Positions 38,293 through 47,192 of a DNA stretch of 64,000 nucleotides are shown in pieces. Below the pieces are notes generated by a model. The model saw nothing but the letters and a program-made list of their open reading frames with translations. It had not been told where the DNA came from and made no database searches. The translations under genes were made by a program, and so were the position numbers. Source of the stretch: Dongia deserti (GTDB lineage: Bacteria; Pseudomonadota; Alphaproteobacteria; Dongiales; Dongiaceae). The stretch spans positions 62,001 through 126,000 of the forward strand of contig NZ_QORW01000011.1 of NCBI RefSeq assembly GCF_003574735.1, in the 5' to 3' direction. Position 1 is the first letter of the stretch; every line of letters begins with the position of its first letter.

Positions 38293-39240
38293 ATGGCGTC
38301 ATCAGCCTCAGATAGCAACCAAGCCATCCTGCGCATCGGCACGCGCGGCTCGCCGCTCGCCCTGGCCCAAGCGGATGAAACACGCACACGCCTGATCGCC
38401 GCCCATCCGCACCTCGCCTCCCCCGGTGCGATCGAGATCCGGATCATCAAGACCACGGGCGACAAGGAGCAGAACCGCCTGCTGAACGAGATCGGCGGCA
38501 AGGGCCTGTTCACCAAGGAGATCGAAGAGGCATTGCTGGCCGGTGACGTGGATATCGCCGTCCATTCCATGAAGGACATGCCGACCTTCCTGCCCGAAGG
38601 CCTCGTCATCAGCTGCCTGCTGCCGCGCGAAGACCCGCGCGATGTGCTGATCACGACGGCTGGCACATCCATCGCGACCCTGCCGCAGGGGGCAGTGGTC
38701 GGCAGTGCGAGCCTGCGGCGGGCAGCACAGATCAAGGCGCTGCGGCCCGATCTTTCGATCGTGCCTTTGCGCGGCAATGTGGAGACGCGCATCGCGAAGG
38801 TGCAGCGTGGCGATGCGACCGCAACGCTGCTCGCGCTCGCCGGCCTCAAGCGCCTGCACAAAGCAAACATCGCCACCGCGATTCTGTCCACAGACGAAAT
38901 CCTGCCCGCGGTTGCGCAAGGCGCGATCGGCATCGAGAGCCGCGCCGGTGACGATCGCGTGAACGAACTGCTGGCGCCGCTCAATGATCCGCAGACGGAA
39001 ATGCGCGTGACGACGGAGCGCGCCTGCCTCGCCGTGCTCGAAGGGTCCTGCCGAACCCCGATCGCCGCGTTGGCGGAACTCCAGGGCGACCGGCTGCGTT
39101 TACGCGCTTTGGTCGCCTTGCCTGATGGATCGAAGGTCTATCGGCAGGACGCGACTGCCGCCGCGTCGGACGCCAGGAAACTGGGCGAACAAATCGGCCG
39201 CAAACTGAAGGAATTGGCAGGCCCCGATTTCTTGCCGTGA
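38293..39240 (+). CDS. hemC: Porphobilinogen deaminase (hydroxymethylbilane synthase)
   Basis: The 315-residue enzyme joins four porphobilinogens to hydroxymethylbilane in heme synthesis. Cys253 in VLEGSCRTPIAAL holds the dipyrromethane cofactor. Other motifs are LRIGTRGSPLALAQA, GGKGLFTKEIEEALL, AVHSMKDMPTFLPEGL and GSASLRRAAQIKALRPDL. It starts the cluster hemC, hemD-mitofilin, hemY-N and is divergent from tsaD, a common alphaproteobacterial layout. Confidence 0.97.
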   Translation: MASSASDSNQAILRIGTRGSPLALAQADETRTRLIAAHPHLASPGAIEIRIIKTTGDKEQNRLLNEIGGKGLFTKEIEEALLAGDVDIAVHSMKDMPTFLPEGLVISCLLPREDPRDVLITTAGTSIATLPQGAVVGSASLRRAAQIKALRPDLSIVPLRGNVETRIAKVQRGDATATLLALAGLKRLHKANIATAILSTDEILPAVAQGAIGIESRAGDDRVNELLAPLNDPQTEMRVTTERACLAVLEGSCRTPIAALAELQGDRLRLRALVALPDGSKVYRQDATAAASDARKLGEQIGRKLKELAGPDFLP

Positions 39241-39285
39241 TATTCTGGGCGCGATCGCCGCCTTTCCTCCGCTATAGTGTGACCG

Positions 39286-41430
39286 ATGCGCATTCTGATT
39301 ACCCGCCCGATCGAAGATGCCAAGCCGCTCGCAGACGCTCTTGAGGAGCGCCATGTTGAAGTCCTGATCGAGCCGTTGCTCGAGATCCAGCATCTGGAAG
39401 ATGCCGAGATCAATCTCCAAGGTGTCCAGGCGCTGCTCTTCACCAGTGCGAACGGCGTGCGTGCCTTTGCCGCCTTGTGCCCGCGCCGCGACCTCAAGGC
39501 CTTCACGGTCGGCGACGGGTCGGCCGAAGCCGCGCGCCAGGCCGGATTTGGCAATGTCGAAAGCGCCAAGGGCGATGTGGAAGCGCTCGCCGCGCTGGTA
39601 GTAGATCGGCTGAAGGCGGAAGACGGGCCTCTGTTTCATGCAGCGGGGACGGTGACGGCCGGCGATCTCAAGACCCGCCTGGAAGGGCTCGGTTACCAGG
39701 TGCGCCGGGCGCAGCTCTACGAAGCGAAGATCGCCAGCGCGCTGTCGACGGAGACCCGCGCCAATTTGACGCTGGGCGGGATCGACGCGGTGCTCCTGTT
39801 CTCGCCGCGCACCGCGTCGACCTTTGCAGATCTGTGGCGGGCCGCCGGGTCGCCGTCCTTGGCCGGCATCCATGCGCTTTGTCTCAGCGCGGCGGTGGCA
39901 CGAGAGATCGGGAACCTCGGCTGGGCGGGGGTGGAAATCGCCGACCGCCCGGACTTGCCTTCGATGCTGGCCCTGGTGGATGCTGCCCGCAGCAAAGGAG
40001 CCGAAATGGCCGAGCCATCCCAGCGCCCCGAAGAGGGCGCGCCCTCTGCCGACGGGGCGGCAGACAGTGCGGCGGGAGCAGATACCGCCGCAGCCCGAGC
40101 TGCGAGCACGACCGAGGCGAGGAGTGCCCGCCGGCCGCGCACCGGCGGTTCCATTCTGCTTTATCTGGTGCTGATGCTGATCGCGGCAGCGGCGGTCGTG
40201 ATCACGGCGCCACTCTGGCAGCCGCAGGTTGGCGCGCTCGTGGGATTGCAGCCGCCCTCCGCACCCGCTGTGGACGACCGGATCGCAACGCTGCAGCGCG
40301 ACGTCCAGGCTCTATCCGAGCAGGTCCAGGCCGCGATCGACGAAAACGCCCTGCAGCAGGCGATCGAGCCGATCAACACCGACCTCAACGCCGTGAAGCA
40401 GGAGGTGGCCACCCTCAAGTCCGAGCTGGAAAGACTGCGCAATGCGCCGGGCGGAACCTCCACCTTGTCCGAAGGACCGAGCGTGAATCTGGCGCCGATC
40501 GAGGAACGGCTTAGCAAGCTGGAAAGCGCGCTCTCGGATGCGACCAGGCGCATCAACGAGGTCGCCAGCGCACAAGGAACGGCGCCATCGGACTCGGCGG
40601 CCGGCGCTCCGATACCAGAGCCTGATCCGCGCATCGATCGCCTGGTTTCGGAGAACGATGCGCTGAAGCAGCAGATCGCCTCGCTGACGGAGCGCCTGGA
40701 CCAGATGGCGGATCTCGATGCCAAGGTCGGCGAGCTGGTACCGCGTGTGGACGAGCTCGGGCCGCGCCTCGATGCGCTGGATGAGCAGATCGCAAGCCTG
40801 CCCAAGAGCAACGAGCAGCAGCGCGCCGTCGCCTTGATTGTCGCGGTCGGCGAGTTGCGCAGCGCGCTCGCCAGCGACAAGAGCTTTGCCGCCGAGCTGG
40901 CAACGCTCAATGACCTGACTCTGAACGATGAGGAGCTGCGCCCGCGCCTGAAGCCGATCGTCGATAGCCTGACGCCGATGGCGGAGGCAGGCGTGCCGAC
41001 CCTCTCGCAATTGGCGGCGGGGTTCCCCGCGACCGAGATCGCGCGAGCCGGCGAAGCGGAGCTGGCAGGCCAGGTGACGGATGACAATTGGCTGAAGCGC
41101 TTCTGGCGCGGGCTGGGCCACAGCATCTCGGAGGTCATTACGGTTCGACCGACCGGGCCGGATGTCGAAGGCGACGACACGCTGGCGCAACTGGCGCGCG
41201 CGGAAGCGAAGCTGAGCGAAGGCGATCTCGCCGCCGCGGTCTCGGAAGTGCGCGCCATGACCGGCCTAGCCGCGGAGGCCGCCGCGGAATGGCTCGCCCA
41301 AGCCGAAGCGCGCCTCACCATCGAAGCGGCAGCAGCACAGCTGGCGGACATCTCGACCCGGGAACTGGCGCCGCGGACCACGGCAGAGGCGGCGCCAGCA
41401 AGCGGTGACGTCGAGGGGGCGGGGAACTGA
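39286..41430 (+). CDS. hemD: HemD-mitofilin fusion: uroporphyrinogen-III synthase joined to a Mic60-like membrane protein
   Basis: The 714-residue open frame has two parts. Residues 1-235 are HemD, which closes hydroxymethylbilane to uroporphyrinogen III: MRILITRPIEDAKPLADALE, LLFTSANGVRAFA and LLFSPRTASTFADL. Residues 241-714 are a mitofilin (COG4223-type) protein: an Ala-rich segment, one membrane helix (288-309), long coiled coils (325-530) and a C-terminal mitofilin region (NWLKRFWRGLGHSISEVITV). Alphaproteobacterial Mic60 homologues usually sit next to hemD as separate genes. An internal ATG at 40006 has its own ribosome site. Confidence 0.9.
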   Translation: MRILITRPIEDAKPLADALEERHVEVLIEPLLEIQHLEDAEINLQGVQALLFTSANGVRAFAALCPRRDLKAFTVGDGSAEAARQAGFGNVESAKGDVEALAALVVDRLKAEDGPLFHAAGTVTAGDLKTRLEGLGYQVRRAQLYEAKIASALSTETRANLTLGGIDAVLLFSPRTASTFADLWRAAGSPSLAGIHALCLSAAVAREIGNLGWAGVEIADRPDLPSMLALVDAARSKGAEMAEPSQRPEEGAPSADGAADSAAGADTAAARAASTTEARSARRPRTGGSILLYLVLMLIAAAAVVITAPLWQPQVGALVGLQPPSAPAVDDRIATLQRDVQALSEQVQAAIDENALQQAIEPINTDLNAVKQEVATLKSELERLRNAPGGTSTLSEGPSVNLAPIEERLSKLESALSDATRRINEVASAQGTAPSDSAAGAPIPEPDPRIDRLVSENDALKQQIASLTERLDQMADLDAKVGELVPRVDELGPRLDALDEQIASLPKSNEQQRAVALIVAVGELRSALASDKSFAAELATLNDLTLNDEELRPRLKPIVDSLTPMAEAGVPTLSQLAAGFPATEIARAGEAELAGQVTDDNWLKRFWRGLGHSISEVITVRPTGPDVEGDDTLAQLARAEAKLSEGDLAAAVSEVRAMTGLAAEAAAEWLAQAEARLTIEAAAAQLADISTRELAPRTTAEAAPASGDVEGAGN
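39994..40008 (+). promoter_or_regulatory. Internal ribosome site and ATG at the HemD-mitofilin junction
   Basis: AAAGGAG (39994-40000) lies 5 bases before an in-frame ATG (40006-40008, residue 241). Translation from here would give a 474-residue mitofilin protein with a helix near residue 48-69, the normal layout of a separate Mic60 gene. The site looks like the relic, or the still-used start, of the former second gene. Confidence 0.65.
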
Positions 41431-41431
41431 C

Positions 41432-43036
41432 GTGAAGCTCTCGCGCCTGCTCTTCATCTATTTCCCGCTGCTGGCGGGCCTGCTCATTGTCGCGCTCTAC
41501 TTCGCGTACAACCCGGGCGGCGTGACGCTGAACTGGTTGGGCTACCGGATCGACATGCATATCGGCGCGGCCCTGTTCCTGATCGCGCTCGCGTTCCTGA
41601 TCCTCCAGTTCCTGGCCTGGCTGCTCGGCGCCATTTTGCGCACGCCGCAAACCCTCTCGATGATGCGCTCCAATTCGCGCAAGGCGAAAGGATATCGTGC
41701 CTTGACGCGCGGATTGACCGCGGTCGCGGCAGGCGATCCCACCGAGGCGCGGCGGCAGGCCAAGATCGCACATGATCTGCTGGGCGAGCCGCCTTTGACC
41801 CTGCTGCTCGCTGCACAGGCGGCCCAACTCACCGGCGATGAGACCAGTGCCGAGCGCTATTTCGATCGCCTGACGCAGGCGCCGGAGACCGCGTTGCTGG
41901 GCTTGCGCGGCCTGACCATGGGTGCGTTGAAGCGCGACGATGAGGCAGCGGCGCTCTCGTATGCCGAAAAGGCGAGCGCGGTGGCGCCGCAGGCCGCCTG
42001 GGCCGCCGAGACCGCGCACAATCTGCAGGTCAAGAGCAGCAAGATCGAAGCCGCCACGCACAGCCTGAACCAGCTCGCCCGCGCGGGTGGCATGGCGCCC
42101 AAGGCCGCGCAGCGCCGCCGCGCCGCTTTGCTGACCGAGCAGGCGCGCCGCATCCTGGCGGGCGAAGGCGGCGATGCGAATCGCGCGCTCGCCTTGGCGC
42201 GCGAAGCTGTGAAGCTGACCCGCGACAAACCGGGCGAATTCGTGCCCGCGCGTCTCATCCTCTGCCGATCGCTGCTGCGCCAAGGCAAGGCGCGCGAGGC
42301 CGCCAAGCTGATCGAGCAGGTGTGGGATGACGCGCCCCATGCCGCGCTCGGCCGCGTGTATCTGGAAGCGGTGGGTGGCGACACCCCGCTCGACCGGGCC
42401 CAGCGCGTACAAAAGCTGGTGAAGCAGAACCCGGACCACGCCGAGAGCCATCGCATCGGCGCGGATGCAGCCCTGACAGCGCGGGTGTGGGGCGACGCGC
42501 GCCGGCATCTGGAGCGGTTGGTGGAGCTGGAGCAGGCGGGTGATGGCGTCAGTGCCGACACCTGCCGCCGCATGGCCCGGTTGGAGGCCGGCGAACATGG
42601 CGCGGGCTCCAGCGGCGAGCGGCAATGGCTGGACATGGCCGCAGAGGCGCGCGGCGGCGCCGATTGGGTGTGCGAGTCCTGCGGGACGCTTGGCGCCGGC
42701 GGGCCGGAGGCCATGGGCTGGCAGCTCTGCTGTCCGCGCTGCGATGCAATCGACAGCTTGGTCTGGCGGCCAGCCGCCCCACGGCAGGGCGCGGCCCTGG
42801 GCGGCATGATCCTGGACCAGCTCCCCGCCGCAGAGGCACCCGCGCCGGCGCTAACGCCAGCGGTCGCCGCCCCTCCGTCGGTGGCGGTCACGGCGGCTGG
42901 GCAGGTTCCGGCGGGGCCGATCCCTCATGGCAGTTTCGCCGCCGCGGAAACCCCGCCGGCACCAGCGGGCCAGGGGAAACCAGAGAAGCCGGCCCCTCTC
43001 GGCGCGTCGGTTGACGCGGCGCGCCTCGTGAACTAG
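41432..43036 (+). CDS. hemY: HemY N-terminal-domain TPR protein with C-terminal zinc ribbon
   Basis: The 534-residue protein starts at GTG 41432, one base after the fusion gene stop and after GAGGGGGCGGGG. Two N-terminal helices (LLFIYFPLLAGLLIVALYFA and AALFLIALAFLILQFLAWLL) anchor it in the inner membrane. TPR-like helices follow (HemY_N family), facing the cytoplasm or periplasm. Four or five Cys near 414-437 (VCESCG and CCPRC) form a likely zinc ribbon, and the tail is Pro/Ala-rich. This is not the protoporphyrinogen oxidase HemY of Bacillus. It accompanies hemC-hemD in Proteobacteria. Confidence 0.88.
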   Translation: MKLSRLLFIYFPLLAGLLIVALYFAYNPGGVTLNWLGYRIDMHIGAALFLIALAFLILQFLAWLLGAILRTPQTLSMMRSNSRKAKGYRALTRGLTAVAAGDPTEARRQAKIAHDLLGEPPLTLLLAAQAAQLTGDETSAERYFDRLTQAPETALLGLRGLTMGALKRDDEAAALSYAEKASAVAPQAAWAAETAHNLQVKSSKIEAATHSLNQLARAGGMAPKAAQRRRAALLTEQARRILAGEGGDANRALALAREAVKLTRDKPGEFVPARLILCRSLLRQGKAREAAKLIEQVWDDAPHAALGRVYLEAVGGDTPLDRAQRVQKLVKQNPDHAESHRIGADAALTARVWGDARRHLERLVELEQAGDGVSADTCRRMARLEAGEHGAGSSGERQWLDMAAEARGGADWVCESCGTLGAGGPEAMGWQLCCPRCDAIDSLVWRPAAPRQGAALGGMILDQLPAAEAPAPALTPAVAAPPSVAVTAAGQVPAGPIPHGSFAAAETPPAPAGQGKPEKPAPLGASVDAARLVN

Positions 43037-43102
43037 TGTCCCGCCGCGTTCGGGCCGGTTAACCATTTCGCAAAGTCGACCTGACACGGTCCCACCTGGA
43101 AT

Positions 43103-43177
43103 GCCGTAGTAGCTCAGCGGTAGAGCATCCGCTTCGTAAGCGGGTGGTCGGGGGTTCAAATCCCTCCTACGGCACCA
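43103..43177 (+). tRNA. tRNA-Thr (anticodon CGT)
   Basis: The 7-base acceptor stem GCCGTAG (43103-43109) pairs with CTACGGC (43167-43173), followed by A and an encoded CCA. The D arm is AGCTCAGCGGTAGAGC. The anticodon loop TTCGTAA sits in the stem TCCGC/GCGGG, giving anticodon CGT. The T arm is GGGGGTTCAAATCCCTC. All arms are normal. Confidence 0.96.
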
Positions 43178-43196
43178 TTCCCGTCCCGACCTCGGC

Positions 43197-44852
43197 TTAG
43201 TCAACATCCTCGTTCCACCACTCCTTGTCGACCATGGATCGTTCGGCGATCGGGTTCCATTTCCGATCTTCGATCTTCACGCTGTGGTGAAAGCCTGTCG
43301 GAAGGTCCGGCGTTACGCCGCGAAACTGAGAGCGTGCCAGGGCATCGAGAATGAGGCGCAGCGGATAGCGCTTGCTATCGTAGCCAGGCTCGATCCCCGG
43401 AGCCGAGACGGCAAAGAAAGCCGCTAGCCCGTCCACTAGGTCGCGATCGGTGAAGCGCCCGTCGTTCTCGATCACAGGATCGAATTGCACAATGCGCGAC
43501 CCGTGATCGGCATGAATGATGATAACGGTCTTGCCCGCAGCAGGAGACGCGGCGATGGCTGAGAGCATCTCCTCGACCTTGTGCGTCACACACTCTACCT
43601 GATCGAAATAAGCGTCGTAGCGAGCCTGCCATGACACTCTGCTTGCCCGGCCACGCCATTCCGACTGCCGCAGCATGCGGCAGGCCTTGTCATAGATGTA
43701 AGGGTAGTGGGGAACGAGGACGTGCGCGAAGATCGCCTGGCCCGGCGTCAGCGCACGTGTCTGCCCGATCACCCACTCGAATGTCGCCATGCCGTTCAGG
43801 CTGCTAGTGCTGGTCTCCTGCAGCTGCTGCACGAAAGGCAGGTCCAGGCCGACGCGCCGGACGTAGAACACCGCAAGATCGTAGACCCCCAAGGCGCTCC
43901 GCGCGAGAGCCGAGAGCGCGGCAAACCGGAAGGCCAGAATGTAGGCCTTGTCCGAGACCGGCAACTGGTCGCCCACGTCGATCAGGCCGCCGGCCGCGCG
44001 CGTCATGCACGTCTCGACTGCTGGATGGTTGCAATAGTCGATCCAGTCGGATTGCGCGACGGTGATACGCAACCCCATCCACTGAAGGACATCGAAATAG
44101 CGATTCTGTTCCACCGTGGTCCCCCAGCGCCCACCCTGCTTCCAAGGAAGCGCCGGCTCAAGGCCGAGGATCCGCGGAATGGAATTCACCGTATGCAGGC
44201 TCTCGCTATACGCCCCAGCGAGGAGACGGAAGCCATGCCGCAGATAGAACGTCCGTAGCTGTTCGCGCGCCTCCGGCCCACGCGGCACGAAATCCGGAAT
44301 GGCCTCGAGGCCAATATGCTCGTCCAGGATTAGGTGAACGACCGCGATATCGGACTTCTTCGTAGCCATGGCTCCCGTCTGGACGGCGCTGCCGGCAGCT
44401 GCTGGATGTCCACCCGCCGTTCCCGTTGCGGCGGTCCATAGCTCCGAAATGACGACCACGCCGAACCACAAGATCAGTGCCTGCCGAGCGAACCGCGCCA
44501 GCAACGCCGAAGCCAACACGCCGACTGTCAAGAATGCGCCACCGAAGTTCAACTGAATCGCGAGCACGACCAGCAGTACCGGTACGACGAGCTGGGCGAA
44601 CACGCCCAGGGTGGCAGCAACTAGTCCGACGACAGCCGAAACCGCCAGGACGCCGGCAAACACCAGTTGGACTTCAGCGCTGCCGACAGGGTATCCATAG
44701 TAGTTGAGGAAGTTCAGGAACGATCCGGTCAACATCACCGCAGTGGCTGCCGCGCCAAGCGTGAAGGCGCGCGCCCGGCTTTCGGATGGATCGACGATCT
44801 TCATCCAGATCGGTCGCGGCTTTGGCTTAGCGGCGGCTTGATCGATCGCCAT
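43197..44852 (-). CDS. Membrane-anchored sulfatase/alkaline-phosphatase-fold hydrolase
   Basis: The 551-residue protein has four or five N-terminal membrane helices (residues about 30-150) and a large periplasmic domain. The domain opens with AVVHLILDEHIGLEAIPDF, where the metal-binding region of the fold should be, and later has VIIIHADHGSRIVQFDP, the typical DHG metal site. It resembles LTA-synthase-like and phosphoethanolamine-transferase-like hydrolases. The usual nucleophile Ser/Thr/Cys after the first motif is not obvious. It is the last gene of a three-gene envelope operon. Confidence 0.8.
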   Translation of the reverse strand: MAIDQAAAKPKPRPIWMKIVDPSESRARAFTLGAAATAVMLTGSFLNFLNYYGYPVGSAEVQLVFAGVLAVSAVVGLVAATLGVFAQLVVPVLLVVLAIQLNFGGAFLTVGVLASALLARFARQALILWFGVVVISELWTAATGTAGGHPAAAGSAVQTGAMATKKSDIAVVHLILDEHIGLEAIPDFVPRGPEAREQLRTFYLRHGFRLLAGAYSESLHTVNSIPRILGLEPALPWKQGGRWGTTVEQNRYFDVLQWMGLRITVAQSDWIDYCNHPAVETCMTRAAGGLIDVGDQLPVSDKAYILAFRFAALSALARSALGVYDLAVFYVRRVGLDLPFVQQLQETSTSSLNGMATFEWVIGQTRALTPGQAIFAHVLVPHYPYIYDKACRMLRQSEWRGRASRVSWQARYDAYFDQVECVTHKVEEMLSAIAASPAAGKTVIIIHADHGSRIVQFDPVIENDGRFTDRDLVDGLAAFFAVSAPGIEPGYDSKRYPLRLILDALARSQFRGVTPDLPTGFHHSVKIEDRKWNPIAERSMVDKEWWNEDVD

Positions 44853-44875
44853 CGTCCCCCCTCCCAGACTGTTCT

Positions 44876-46270
44876 TCAGCTGCGATCGAACCAGACCAGC
44901 AGCCGGCCGCCTTGCCCCAACCGCTCCTGGCGCACGATGCGTGCCCGTCGCGCGACATGGGCGACGAAGTGCTCGTGGTCATAATCGGCGAAGATGTCTT
45001 CGCGCAGAGCCAGCAGCTGCTGGACCATGGGATCGCTCTTGTCCGGACATTCGATCACGCCCATGGGTGCCAATCCCACGATCCAGTCCACCACGGCATC
45101 CAGCGGAATGTTGCGCGAAATCGCGAGGTGATGAACCAGCGCCAGTGCGATGATCGCGTCGGCGTTCAGCCGCTCGCTCAGCCCAAGCCGTTCCGACTGA
45201 CCCCAACCCTGGTTCGGGCTCGGGTTCGCTGCGTCCAGCCACAGCGGCAGGAAATCGAGCTTCTTCGCCTCGGCGCGAGCGGCCGCCAGGTTGAGCGCGC
45301 CATGATCGAAGTCGAACCCGATGACCCGCCCGGCGCCGGCCTCGAGAGCGGCGTCGGAATAGTCGCCGGTATTGCAGCCGAGATCGACCAGCATCCGCGG
45401 GCGCACCTTCGCCACCATCTCGCTCACGAACCGTCGCTTGGCATCCGCCTCCGCCGCCCCGTAGCTGTTGGACTGGGCATAGTCGGACCACACCGTCGCG
45501 CCGCTGAGGACCTTCATCGCGATGATCGCGCGCCGCAGCCCTTGCAGCATGCCGACGAAAGCAACCTTCGACACCGATACTGATCGCAGTCTTCCGATCG
45601 TCGCGGCGCGCCGGCCTGAGGCGCGGCGCTGCAGCGCGGCCTGCATCACCACATGGGTGAGGACGGTCCACGAGAGCTTGCTGCGGAACGGGAGTAGCGG
45701 CGCCAGCACTTCCGGTTCGATCCCCTCGAGCGAACCGCGAAACAGAGTGTTCGGCGCGATCTTGAGCAGCGTGTGGCACAGCAGCGGATTGAGGAACTGC
45801 ATGCAGAACTGCCGGTGCCCCGTCCACACGGCGCCGTCGCGGTAGGGGCGCAGAGAGAGATGGTCGATGAAGATTGGCGAAGAGCCCTGGAACTGGACGT
45901 TGTATGCCGACGCGTCCGACAGGTCGAACCCCCGCTCCAGCGCCGCGAGATGGAGATCGAGATGCAGGAGCGCTGCCTTCCGATGCAGGGCGAAGCTCCA
46001 TTCATAGGGGTACGATATGAACGGCAGCCGCGCGCTTGCGAGGACGTGCGCCGCTCCCGTCATCGATTGGAGTGCCGGTACCTCCATCTCTTCGAACGGC
46101 AGGAGATAGCCCCGCTCGGCAAGGTCCTTGAACAGCCCGGACTCGCGCGCGGCCCGATAGACTTCCGATGCATTGCCCGGCATCACGGTCCGCAGGATGC
46201 GATCACCAGACCGATAGACCGCGCCACTCGGGTCGCGGAACGAGCCCGGATCGCGCAGCGGTGCGTTCAT
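44876..46270 (-). CDS. SAM-dependent methyltransferase (NoeA-like)
   Basis: The 464-residue protein has an N-terminal region with FISYPYEWSFALHRKAALLH and FIDHLSLRPYRDGAVW, and a C-terminal class I methyltransferase fold. The SAM-binding loop is LVDLGCNTGDYSDAAL, the next acidic strand is VIGFDFDHGALNLAAARA, and LALVHHLAISRNIPLD follows. The layout resembles NoeA-type proteins linked to surface glycans (low certainty). It overlaps the small membrane gene by 4 bases and precedes the sulfatase-like gene by 23 bases. Confidence 0.82.
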   Translation of the reverse strand: MNAPLRDPGSFRDPSGAVYRSGDRILRTVMPGNASEVYRAARESGLFKDLAERGYLLPFEEMEVPALQSMTGAAHVLASARLPFISYPYEWSFALHRKAALLHLDLHLAALERGFDLSDASAYNVQFQGSSPIFIDHLSLRPYRDGAVWTGHRQFCMQFLNPLLCHTLLKIAPNTLFRGSLEGIEPEVLAPLLPFRSKLSWTVLTHVVMQAALQRRASGRRAATIGRLRSVSVSKVAFVGMLQGLRRAIIAMKVLSGATVWSDYAQSNSYGAAEADAKRRFVSEMVAKVRPRMLVDLGCNTGDYSDAALEAGAGRVIGFDFDHGALNLAAARAEAKKLDFLPLWLDAANPSPNQGWGQSERLGLSERLNADAIIALALVHHLAISRNIPLDAVVDWIVGLAPMGVIECPDKSDPMVQQLLALREDIFADYDHEHFVAHVARRARIVRQERLGQGGRLLVWFDRS

Positions 46271-46521
46271 TGGTTCTTCGGATCGCTATTGCGGTTCCCG
46301 AAGGTGCGCCGCAGCACATCCTTGAGGCGCGTCCAATACATGCGCGCAAACGCCATCGAGCCGATGATGCCGGCGATCAGGGATTGCAGGATGATGCTGC
46401 CCGTCCCCGGATCGAGATAGGCGAAGGCGCTGTCGTAGCTCGCCGACAGGATGAGAGCGGCACCTCCGCCAACTGCAAGCGGCTTGAGCAGTACACGCAT
46501 CAAGTCCCGATACCCGGCCAT
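46267..46521 (-). CDS. Small membrane protein with YLDPGTGS motif
   Basis: The 84-residue protein starts at ATG 46519-46521 after GGAGGGG. A signal-like helix (LLKPLAVGGGAALILSAS) is followed by AYLDPGTGSIILQSLIAGII, a motif seen in small proteins next to polysaccharide or methyltransferase genes, and a charged tail. Its function is unknown. The 4-base overlap with the methyltransferase puts it first in the operon. Confidence 0.8.
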   Translation of the reverse strand: MAGYRDLMRVLLKPLAVGGGAALILSASYDSAFAYLDPGTGSIILQSLIAGIIGSMAFARMYWTRLKDVLRRTFGNRNSDPKNQ

Positions 46522-46670
46522 GGAAATCCCCTCCTGGAAGCGGCTCGTTCGAGAATTCGAACCTAATAGTGTAGGACCGAGCGTTAACCAAAGGTGAATG
46601 CGATGGGCTAGTATGCAATCATTTCGCGACTCGATCAATCTCGCTGCCGGGATGCGCGTGAAGTTCGCGC

Positions 46671-47006
46671 TTATGCGGCTCTCCGCTTGCGCGCGGGACG
46701 GTCCGCACAATAGCGCCGGTGCAGGATGGCGATGATCGCGGCCGCTTCCTTGCTGGCCAGCGAATAGAGGATCGTGGTCCCCTCTCGCCGCGCGGCGACC
46801 AGCTGCAGCGCCTTCAGCTTCGCGAGATGCTGCGAGACGTTGGGCTGTGAGGCACCGAGTAGATCCGCCAGCTCGCCGACCGAACGCGCCCCTTCACCGA
46901 GCGCGCACAGGATCGCCAAGCGGTTCTCGTTCGCCATGGTGCGCAGGAATTGCGCGGCTTCCGCCGCGCTGACGCCCAAGGCGGCCATCGATGTTTTGGA
47001 GTTCAT
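46671..47006 (-). CDS. ArsR-family repressor with two widely spaced cysteines (BigR/SqrR-like)
   Basis: The 111-residue winged-helix protein has the DNA-recognition segment LADLLGASQPNVSQHLAKLK. Cys34 (RLAILCALGE) and Cys100 (HRRYCADRP) are 66 residues apart. In BigR/SqrR proteins two cysteines at equivalent places form a tetrasulfide when cells meet persulfides, releasing DNA (established). It is divergent from an MBL-fold gene of the persulfide dioxygenase type, which supports a sulfide-sensing role. No metal-binding CVC motif of arsenic sensors is present. Confidence 0.85.
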   Translation of the reverse strand: MNSKTSMAALGVSAAEAAQFLRTMANENRLAILCALGEGARSVGELADLLGASQPNVSQHLAKLKALQLVAARREGTTILYSLASKEAAAIIAILHRRYCADRPARKRRAA

Positions 47007-47009
47007 ACT

Positions 47010-47023
47010 TGCTTATATAAGCA
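47010..47023. promoter_or_regulatory. Palindromic operator candidate in the ArsR/MBL divergent region
   Basis: TGCTTATATAAGCA is a perfect 14-base palindrome just 4 bases upstream of the ArsR start. A second imperfect one, CATATTATTATATATG, lies at 47022-47037. These AT-rich sites are where ArsR-type repressors bind and overlap possible -10 boxes. The rest of the 186-base gap has no gene. Confidence 0.65.
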
Positions 47024-47192
47024 TATTATTATATATGTCAAATTGATCTCTTGTTGGAAATGCGTCACCTCGCCCATGAAGAAATCCTGCAGAGGTGTCA
47101 AAGATTTTCTGGTCACACGGAAATATCTGGCGCTCGACTCAATCCTCCGGTACTAGAAGCCCTGGGGCGAGCAATTGCGCAGAGGGAAGATC

